The translations under genes and the position numbers were made by a program. Below are positions 7,498 through 12,161 of a DNA stretch of 12,161 nucleotides, piece after piece. The notes below the pieces were generated by a model that saw only the letters and a list, made by a program, of their open reading frames with translations, searched no databases and had not been told where the DNA came from. Position 1 is the first letter of the stretch. Every line of letters starts with the position of its first letter. This DNA is from Muribaculaceae bacterium (GTDB taxonomy: Bacteria; Bacteroidota; Bacteroidia; Bacteroidales; Muribaculaceae): assembly GCA_009775355.1 (NCBI GenBank), contig VSPN01000098.1:1-12161 (forward strand), given 5' to 3'.

Positions 7498-7635
7498 CTA
7501 TGATTTGTTTCTATTATACACCGATACATCGCGAGAGTCACGGCTGATATTCTCGCCATGAACATAGTCGTGATCCTCTGCCTTGAAAAGCTCGACAAAC
7601 GCAAGTTCCAGTTGTGCTTCGTTGAATGCTGCCAT
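7498..7635 (-). pseudogene. Remnant of a second hsdR start
   Basis: A 45-codon open frame starts 2 nt after the stop of the 143-aa membrane protein gene. It begins MAAFNEAQLELAFVELFK and matches the first 37 residues of the intact HsdR at most positions (DYVHG, NISRD and RDV shared), then runs into an unrelated tail (SVYNRNKS) and a TAG 8 nt before the AlbA_2 gene. It lacks the nuclease and motor domains, so it has no HsdR function. Its tight coupling to the gene upstream shows where hsdR stood before the AlbA_2 gene entered. Whether the short peptide is made, or matters only for translational coupling to the AlbA_2 gene, is open. Confidence 0.88.
7526..7635. repeat. 110-bp direct repeat, right copy (hsdR remnant)
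   Basis: This is the partner of 5677-5786, same orientation, 13 differences over 110 bases. The distance between the copies is about 1.85 kb and contains exactly the AlbA_2 gene. Recombination between the copies would delete that gene and restore the order membrane gene-hsdR. Confidence 0.9.
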
Positions 7636-7637
7636 GG

Positions 7638-8069
7638 TTAATGATGTTTATGAAATTTAAGATACCATTTAATCAGCTTTATTAGGCTAATTGAAACAAA
7701 AATTAGGGAAACAATAAGAGGGAGGAGTGCCAATAGTTCCCAATAGGACACACGCCAGAATGAAAACAAAACGTATGCAAAGAATCCTAAAATAGCTAAT
7801 GGTAATGATATTAGAGCATTAAAAGTGACGCTCTTCATTTTAGACACAAAATTATACAAGTCCCTCCTTTTCTTTTGTATTGAAAGTGAAATACCACCAG
7901 ATTCTATTGCATTTACTATTTTGTCAATCCCTTCCACTTTGCTTACTAAAAAAGAGGATGACAGAGTAAAAATTGCCACAGAGACGGATATAAGAGTTGT
8001 GGTCAGCGCTTGGAGAACTGACATGTATGTACAATGAAAGGTATCAGAGGTTAAAAAATCAGTCCACAT
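7638..8069 (-). CDS. Small membrane protein, partner of the 334-aa protein
   Basis: I do not recognise the family. The 143-aa product has three likely membrane helices: about residues 17-43 (with VSVAIFTLSSSFLV), 82-104 (ALISLPLAILGFFAYVLF) and 110-134 (LLALLPLIVSLIFVSISLI). Between the first two lies a charged stretch of some 35 residues (DKIVNAIES to DLYNFVSKMKS) that is probably cytoplasmic and helical. It ends with a basic, His-rich tail. Its ATG overlaps the end of the 334-aa gene by 11 nt, so the two are translated together; Met16 (8024) is an alternative start. The hsdR remnant follows after 2 nt. A small membrane protein coupled to a soluble protein inside a restriction operon suggests a membrane effector or anchor, as in two-gene phage defence systems such as Kiwa; this is analogy of layout only. 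Confidence 0.82.
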   Translation of the reverse strand: MWTDFLTSDTFHCTYMSVLQALTTTLISVSVAIFTLSSSFLVSKVEGIDKIVNAIESGGISLSIQKKRRDLYNFVSKMKSVTFNALISLPLAILGFFAYVLFSFWRVSYWELLALLPLIVSLIFVSISLIKLIKWYLKFHKHH

Positions 8070-9063
8070 AATTATCTGGGATAAGATAGCGGGTGAATAA
8101 TCCTTTCATTTTTTCTTTGATGAAATCAATATCAAAGATTTTCTTTGACGGCACATCACTCAGTAACACAGGGACTTTATAGTTAAAACTATCTTCAAAT
8201 GTATGTGATAGCGTATCTCTAAATTCCTGCACTGATGAGAATACTCTTTGTTCATGAGTTTCAAAGCGCAATGTCCTTTTTGCATTTTGACATACACTTG
8301 ATGTATCCTCAAGGGCGCTTATTGCATCTTCCGGTTTTACATTGTATAATGTAAGTTTCTTTTGTTGTCTTATCTTTATTTCATGTCGGTATCTTTTGAC
8401 ATAATCAGGCTCATATTCTTCTCCCTTATTATATGTGTGTAGGGTAATTTCAACTTTGGAAAATTCAGGTGTACTCCTAATGTCATTCAGGAACTTTTCC
8501 GATTTGACATTCCGAATTGGTGAATTAATAACCTTGCTCATAATATGACGAGCAAGTTTAGACATGATTCTGAGATCTTTATGCGGATCAAGATAAAGGA
8601 ATACATACCAATATGCAGCATGCTTTCCATTTAAAACGTTTTTATAAATTATTGGATAAAGAATGATATTATAAGTCTTGTATCCTATTTTATCATTAGT
8701 ATTAAAGGAATGTTCTTCGCTATTAGATGAATCCATATAGTAACCATCCATTAGATTTGTTTGGTAGGCGGCTACGCGCAGGAGCAAGCACTTGTCTTTA
8801 TTAAAATTGAGATCTACAACTTCAATAGATGAAATACCATGCTTAATAGGTGATGTTGAACGATTGTCCTCAATCAAATGATATTTATGGGAAGAATTGA
8901 ACGTCTCAATTTTGCTCTTTGCATCCTCAATCATTACTTCCTGGGTATAAGGAAATAATGATTCTTGTTCTTTGGCAACCGGAAGTAAGTCTGAAATATA
9001 CACAGGAATGGATATTAGCGTCTCATCCGAGGAAGTTTTTTTCTGTTTCTTATTTCTTGCCAT
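8059..9063 (-). CDS. Unrecognised 334-aa soluble protein
   Basis: I cannot assign this protein to a family. It starts with a basic, Lys-rich, disordered-looking head (MARNKKQKKTSS), then alternates predicted strands and helices. Blocks that look structured are IEVVDLNFNKDKCLLLRVAAY (about 80-100), YKTYNIILYPIIYK (about 128-141), YWYVFLYLDPHKDLRIMSKL (about 151-170) and a basic run YVKRYRHEIKIRQQKKLTLYNV (about 220-241). There is no signal peptide, no membrane helix, and no Walker, nuclease or methylase motif that I can see. It starts 5 nt after the hsdS stop and overlaps the membrane protein gene by 11 nt. The DNA is markedly AT-rich (about 27 % GC in a sampled line, against about 48 % in hsdM), which points to separate acquisition. 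A sensor or effector partner of the membrane protein is my inference. Confidence 0.85.
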   Translation of the reverse strand: MARNKKQKKTSSDETLISIPVYISDLLPVAKEQESLFPYTQEVMIEDAKSKIETFNSSHKYHLIEDNRSTSPIKHGISSIEVVDLNFNKDKCLLLRVAAYQTNLMDGYYMDSSNSEEHSFNTNDKIGYKTYNIILYPIIYKNVLNGKHAAYWYVFLYLDPHKDLRIMSKLARHIMSKVINSPIRNVKSEKFLNDIRSTPEFSKVEITLHTYNKGEEYEPDYVKRYRHEIKIRQQKKLTLYNVKPEDAISALEDTSSVCQNAKRTLRFETHEQRVFSSVQEFRDTLSHTFEDSFNYKVPVLLSDVPSKKIFDIDFIKEKMKGLFTRYLIPDNYVD

Positions 9064-9068
9064 ATATT

Positions 9069-10196
9069 TTATAGTTTTGACAATTTAGAGAGAAGCAATG
9101 ACTGTATTACATTGAATGCAGAAAGTTCACCGCATAGGTCTATAATAAGGCGATCTAACGGATTGATAGCTTTCTCAAATTTTATTATTTCATTCTCTGG
9201 AGGAAGTACAATAGATAATTGCTCCAAAGCATCTTTGTTTATACTTCCAAAAACCGTACCATCATCGTTTGACTTAGACATTTCTTCATACAGTGACCAC
9301 ATCAAATAGAAAGCATATGATGATGCTGACAGTTTTGAGCGGATTGCCGCTATACCTCGTCCGATAGCACAATCGTTATTCGAGAGATTAATATCACCTA
9401 CTGGGGCTCGAACACTTAATAGAACGTCTCCTTTCTTCGCAAATTTTTTTGGATTATCAGAATATGTTCTTATAGATGGATATCTTAGGCCAAAATCCGT
9501 TCGACCTTGATAGAAAATTACACCTCGACCTTCAAGGTTTAGAGATTCCCCTTCTGGAGACTGTCCCATAATTATAATACAAGTATCCTTAAGGGTTCCC
9601 ATACGCCAACCTTGGGGGAGGTTTTCGGGGTCAATGTTGTATACGAACATTTTACGGTAGATGGTCTGGGCAGCAGATTCAAGAGTTGCTATGAGGCGGC
9701 GATTGTTTTCAATCCGTCGCTCCACAGCCTGATACTCGGCAACAATCTTCCGCTGCTCCTCAATCGACGGCACCGGTAACATAACATCACACATCTCATC
9801 CCACTCAAAAACCTCACGGGCAGAGCCATGCGATTTGAATCGAGCATACCGGTCAAACTCCGGACGACGAAACCACATCATCAAATATTCAGGGAGTAGT
9901 TTATCCATGTCGGTGACTTCAAAGACAATGTAAGCCTGTGATATGATACATGGGTTATCACCCTCATACAAAGCAACAGTGATTTTATCGCCATTACGAG
10001 AGGTAACTGGCACGTATCCAAATTGACGCGGCTGTACAATCTTATAGTTCGCCATATCAGTACCAATAGTATTGGCTATAGATGGAATAAACCGCTTGGA
10101 AATACTCAATCCAAGCAAGTTGTCCACCGCAAGGTCTCGATTGCGGACATCAACCTGACGTATGTAATCTCCTAACCGCTTATAATTCGATTGCAT
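9069..10196 (-). CDS. hsdS: Type I restriction-modification specificity subunit
   Basis: HsdS recognises the bipartite DNA target and joins two HsdM subunits. Starting at the ATG at 10196 the product has 375 residues and opens MQSNYKRLGDYIRQVDVRNR, the usual HsdS beginning. That start overlaps the hsdM stop by 17 nt; an ATG at 10265 would add 23 residues without HsdS character and overlap hsdM by 86 nt, so I prefer the shorter form. The first target-recognition domain covers about residues 1-145 and closes with VMLPVPSIEEQ. The central conserved helix is about 146-184 (EEQRKIVAEYQAVERRIENN and on). The second target domain opens LPQGWRMGTLKD, and the end region (FEKAINPLDRLI to the C terminus) is the second spacer helix. 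The DNA for the second half is clearly AT-richer than the first. No second hsdS or invertase gene is present. Confidence 0.95.
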   Translation of the reverse strand: MQSNYKRLGDYIRQVDVRNRDLAVDNLLGLSISKRFIPSIANTIGTDMANYKIVQPRQFGYVPVTSRNGDKITVALYEGDNPCIISQAYIVFEVTDMDKLLPEYLMMWFRRPEFDRYARFKSHGSAREVFEWDEMCDVMLPVPSIEEQRKIVAEYQAVERRIENNRRLIATLESAAQTIYRKMFVYNIDPENLPQGWRMGTLKDTCIIIMGQSPEGESLNLEGRGVIFYQGRTDFGLRYPSIRTYSDNPKKFAKKGDVLLSVRAPVGDINLSNNDCAIGRGIAAIRSKLSASSYAFYLMWSLYEEMSKSNDDGTVFGSINKDALEQLSIVLPPENEIIKFEKAINPLDRLIIDLCGELSAFNVIQSLLLSKLSKL

Positions 10197-11763
10197 AACC
10201 AAGGGATTTGAAAACTTCCAGTACCGCGGCGCGGCTTTCTGCCTCTTTACGGAGTATGTCGGCAAGTTCGCCCTGAAGCTCTTTCATGCGTGTATCGTAG
10301 TCAATGGTTTCGTCGCGGTTGACAAACTCGATATACTTTGAGGGGACAAGCGAAAAGCCTTTTGCCTTGATTTCATCGAATGATGCGGAATAGCAGAACT
10401 CAGGTTCGTTAGCATACGACTCTGAGGCTCCTTCTCTCTGCCAGTTGTGATAGGTACGCGCTACTTTCTGAATATCGTCTTCGGTGAAACGTACGTATTT
10501 CTTCTCGAACGGTTCTCCCATCTGACGCATGTCTATGAACAGAATCTCACCTTCACGGTCTCGATAGTGGATTTCCTCTCCGTTACGGCTGACAACACGA
10601 CCTTTCTTATTCTTGTTTAGAATCCATAAGGTCACAGAAATATCAGTAGAATAGAAAAGGTTTCGTGGTAAGATCACAATTGACTCCACAAGGTCGTTTT
10701 CAATCATCTTACGGCGGATTGCGCCCTCAATGCCGTCGGCAGAGAGAGCTCCGTTTGCGAGAATGAAACCGGCGACACCATTGTCTGACAGCTTGCTCAC
10801 CATGTTGAGGATCCAGCCATAGTTGGCATTGGATGTCGGAGGGGTATCATAGCCGGTCCAGCGCTCATCATCGGTCAACTGATTATCGGCTCGCCAATCC
10901 TTCTGATTGAACGGGGGATTTGCCATGATGAAGTCAGCCTTAAGGTCGCGATGACGGTCATCGGTAAAGGTGTTGGCTGCATAGTCTCCAAGGTCGGCAG
11001 CAATACCACGGATGGCAAGGTTCATCTTTGCCAGTTTGAAGGTGGTCTTGGTATACTCCTGACCATAGACCGACACCATACGACGATTTCCGTGATGGCT
11101 CTCAACAAACTTCATTGACTGCACAAACATACCGCCCGAACCACAGCAAGGGTCGTAAATTTTGCCCTCGTATGGCTCAATCATCTCGGCTATGAGATTG
11201 ACAATGGTCTTTGGTGTGTAGAACTCTCCCTTGCCTTTTCCCTCTTTGATAGCGAACTTCGACAGGAAATATTCATAGACGCGACCGATTATGTCATTGC
11301 CATCGGCCGATGCAAGTATATCATCAAAGCCGTCGATCTTATCAATGAGCGAACCGAGCTTTTCAGCCTCTATACCGAGCGAGCTATAATAGTTATTGGG
11401 GAGCGCGCCCTGCAAAGGCTTGTTCTCCTTCTCAATGTCGGATAGAGCTTTGTCGACTTTAGACGCAATGTCGGACTGCTTGGCGTTCTCCTTCAAATAA
11501 GACCAGCGGGAAGTCTCTGGCAGATAGAACACATTTTTGGCAGCGTAGAACTCAACACTGTCAACGAAGTCCTCCAGACCATCGACGATTATCTCCTGAC
11601 GGCGTTTTTCAAAATGGAAACCGGCATATTTCAAGAATATCAGTGAGAGGACGACATGCTTGTACTCACTCGGCTCGATTGACCCGCGCAAAGCATCACA
11701 AGCCTTCCACAATACTTCCTCCATCGGGAGAGCTTCTTTCTTATTTTGTGCTTTCTTAGCCAT
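10180..11763 (-). CDS. hsdM: Type I restriction-modification DNA methyltransferase subunit
   Basis: A 527-aa N6-adenine methyltransferase subunit; with HsdS it methylates the host target, and with HsdR added it forms the restriction complex. The N-terminal helical HsdM domain is about residues 14-150 (VLWKACDALRGSIEPSEYKH). The methylase core shows GEFYTPKTIVNLI (179-191), the SAM-binding motif I DPCCGSGGM (204-212) and the catalytic NPPF (282-285). A C-terminal helical segment (about 475-527) should contact HsdS. The ATG sits at the end of a leader with a terminator-like hairpin and an overlapping short frame. This is the first gene of the operon, overlapping hsdS by 17 nt. The N-terminal MAKKAQNKK is basic. 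The gene is intact. Confidence 0.97.
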   Translation of the reverse strand: MAKKAQNKKEALPMEEVLWKACDALRGSIEPSEYKHVVLSLIFLKYAGFHFEKRRQEIIVDGLEDFVDSVEFYAAKNVFYLPETSRWSYLKENAKQSDIASKVDKALSDIEKENKPLQGALPNNYYSSLGIEAEKLGSLIDKIDGFDDILASADGNDIIGRVYEYFLSKFAIKEGKGKGEFYTPKTIVNLIAEMIEPYEGKIYDPCCGSGGMFVQSMKFVESHHGNRRMVSVYGQEYTKTTFKLAKMNLAIRGIAADLGDYAANTFTDDRHRDLKADFIMANPPFNQKDWRADNQLTDDERWTGYDTPPTSNANYGWILNMVSKLSDNGVAGFILANGALSADGIEGAIRRKMIENDLVESIVILPRNLFYSTDISVTLWILNKNKKGRVVSRNGEEIHYRDREGEILFIDMRQMGEPFEKKYVRFTEDDIQKVARTYHNWQREGASESYANEPEFCYSASFDEIKAKGFSLVPSKYIEFVNRDETIDYDTRMKELQGELADILRKEAESRAAVLEVFKSLGYAIEL

Positions 11764-11869
11764 TAAGTGCGTCTCTTAAAACAAAAAAACTCCGGTGGCA
11801 GTTATCTGAGGACTGGCCGTGCCTGCAACGACTGCTTGGGAGTTTTGGAATTGATTGGTTTAGCGGCAT
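11756..11869 (-). other. Possible 37-codon leader frame overlapping hsdM start
   Basis: From the ATG at 11869 an open frame of 37 codons (MPLNQSIPKLPSSRC at the start, ending RDALNG) runs through the terminator-like hairpin and stops 8 nt inside hsdM, in another frame. If translated, ribosomes would open the hairpin and reach the hsdM start, a layout suited to translational coupling or attenuation. The peptide is rich in Ser, Arg, Cys and His and resembles no protein I know, so it may simply be structured RNA that happens to be open. There is no visible Shine-Dalgarno site. Confidence 0.3.
11779..11846 (-). promoter_or_regulatory. Terminator-like hairpin in the hsdM leader
   Basis: On the minus strand AAAACTCC (11839-11846) pairs with GGAGTTTT (11786-11793); inside it GCAGT and ACTGC can pair as well. 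The closing arm merges into seven T and a further TTTT, which is the form of an intrinsic terminator, 16-25 nt before the hsdM ATG. It lies between the promoter and the gene, so it would act as an attenuator or as the 3' end of a short separate RNA of about 140 nt. The 45-nt intervening sequence is long, so real folding needs calculation. Confidence 0.5.
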
Positions 11870-11928
11870 CTTTGCCTGTTGGTTTAAACCGTTTCGGCCA
11901 TATTCAGATTTTATGGTTGCTATTCATG

Positions 11929-11958
11929 CAAAGTTACAAAGAATTTTTGAGATGGCAA
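11929..11958 (-). promoter_or_regulatory. Bacteroidetes-type promoter for the hsdM operon
   Basis: The minus strand shows TAACTTTG at 11936-11929, an exact match to the Bacteroidetes -7 consensus TAnnTTTG. TTG at 11958-11956 lies 19 nt upstream, at the usual distance of the -33 element. Transcription should begin near 11921 and give a leader of about 160 nt before hsdM. The -33 element is inside the left arm of the inverted repeat 11952-11991, so a protein or structure at that repeat could block it. Confidence 0.72.
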
Positions 11959-11991
11959 TCGGTTATGTCGTAAAACACAACCGATTGCCAT
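11952..11991. repeat. 13-bp perfect inverted repeat between HTH gene and hsdM promoter
   Basis: ATGGCAATCGGTT (11952-11964) and AACCGATTGCCAT (11979-11991) are exact inverse complements around a 14-nt centre; after one mismatch three more pairs can form. It starts 12 nt past the stop of the HTH gene. It could be that gene's transcription terminator, though no T run follows directly, or an operator, since one arm covers the -33 element of the hsdM promoter. Confidence 0.75.
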
Positions 11992-12002
11992 GACTGTGTT
12001 TA

Positions 12003-12161
12003 CTATTTTCTCTGCGAGATGCGGTGTTGGTGGAGGAAGGCATCGAGGTCGGCGCGGTTGACGTAGATTTTGCGGCCTATCTGCGAGAAGGGGATGAGGC
12101 GTTGGTCGCGGTAGTTTTGCCACGTCTTGGGGGATATGCCGAGGATTTCGCGGACTTCGTC
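12003..12161 (-). CDS. Small helix-turn-helix protein, C-terminal part (MerR/excisionase type)
   Basis: The last 52 codons of a gene that enters from the right edge. They begin DEVREILGISPKTWQNYRDQ and continue RLIPFSQIGRKIYVNRADLD, then AFLHQHRISQRK and TAG. This is the common HTH_17/excisionase-type DNA-binding fold: a helix-turn-helix (about residues 1-20 of the visible part) followed by the IPF..IGRKIYV wing. Such proteins of about 90-100 aa regulate or assist recombinases on Bacteroidales mobile elements, but many serve as ordinary local regulators. The hsdM operon promoter lies just downstream. Its N terminus, its promoter and any integrase neighbour are outside the window. An antisense-like frame over the same bases (11920-12123) has no protein character. 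Confidence 0.85.
   Translation of the reverse strand, partial: DEVREILGISPKTWQNYRDQRLIPFSQIGRKIYVNRADLDAFLHQHRISQRK

Noticed and set aside
6324..7561. Plus-strand open frames opposite the AlbA_2 gene, up to 208 codons
   Set aside because: They mirror the coding strand of a protein with recognisable AlbA_2 and ATPase blocks; their translations show no family character.
10197..10265. Longer hsdS start at 10265, adding 23 residues
   Set aside because: The added residues (MPTYSVKRQK and on) do not look like HsdS and would overlap hsdM by 86 nt; the inner Met at 10196 begins the usual family text with a 17-nt overlap.
9069..10265. Phase-variable hsdS inversion system
   Set aside because: There is a single hsdS gene, and I find no second partial hsdS, no long inverted repeats and no recombinase gene in the window.
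11920..12123. 67-codon minus-strand frame over the right end
   Set aside because: It is Pro/Arg/His-rich low-complexity text lying over the HTH gene in another frame of the same strand; the HTH frame has clear protein character.
1..12161. CRISPR array, rRNA, tRNA genes or complete insertion sequence
   Set aside because: No regularly spaced repeats, no tRNA or rRNA text and no transposase frame were seen on either strand.

Overview
The window looks like an accessory defence island from a Bacteroidales chromosome (Bacteroides, Parabacteroides or Muribaculaceae type). The clues are a TAnnTTTG promoter box (the -7 element of Bacteroidetes sigma factor promoters), the lack of clear Shine-Dalgarno sequences, moderate to low GC, and families typical of that order (DUF3791/DUF3990 pairs, AlbA_2/RecG-like ATPases inside R-M loci). 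The assignment is inference from sequence character alone; nothing fixes the genus.

All convincing genes lie on the minus strand, so the locus reads from right to left. At the right edge is the C-terminal end of a small helix-turn-helix protein of the MerR/excisionase type (12003-12161, cut by the window). Next come a 13-bp perfect inverted repeat (11952-11991), a promoter (-7 box 11929-11936) and a leader of about 160 nt. The leader holds a terminator-like hairpin and a 37-codon open frame that overlaps the hsdM start. The type I restriction-modification genes follow: hsdM (10180-11763), hsdS (9069-10196, overlapping hsdM) and, much further on, hsdR (2538-5786).

Between hsdS and hsdR sit extra genes. 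Two are a tightly coupled, AT-rich pair: an unrecognised 334-aa soluble protein (8059-9063) and a 143-aa membrane protein (7638-8069). Then comes a 45-codon remnant of a second, diverged hsdR start (7498-7635), and then a 565-aa AlbA_2/RecG-like ATPase gene (5792-7489) directly in front of the intact hsdR. The remnant and the real hsdR start form a 110-bp direct repeat (about 88 % identical by hand alignment) on either side of the AlbA_2 gene. This records how the gene entered the operon: the likely older order was hsdM-hsdS-X-Y-hsdR.

Downstream of hsdR are an AbiH-family abortive-infection gene (1524-2525), a truncated BRO-N gene (1260-1490), and a three-gene DUF3791-DUF3990-DUF3791 cassette (305-1252) that resembles a toxin-antitoxin unit with an ADP-ribosyltransferase-like toxin. 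The left 300 bases carry no convincing gene but hold three hairpins. One is a terminator for plus-strand transcription arriving from outside the window, so the island probably converges there with another transcription unit.

Spacing between consecutive minus-strand genes is 33 nt or less, or overlapping, from hsdM to the last DUF3791 gene. The region can therefore be read as one long operon of layered defences: DNA modification and restriction, an uncharacterised membrane-linked pair, an AlbA_2 ATPase, an abortive-infection protein and a toxin-antitoxin-like unit. The best candidate for an undescribed system is the 334-aa/143-aa membrane pair.
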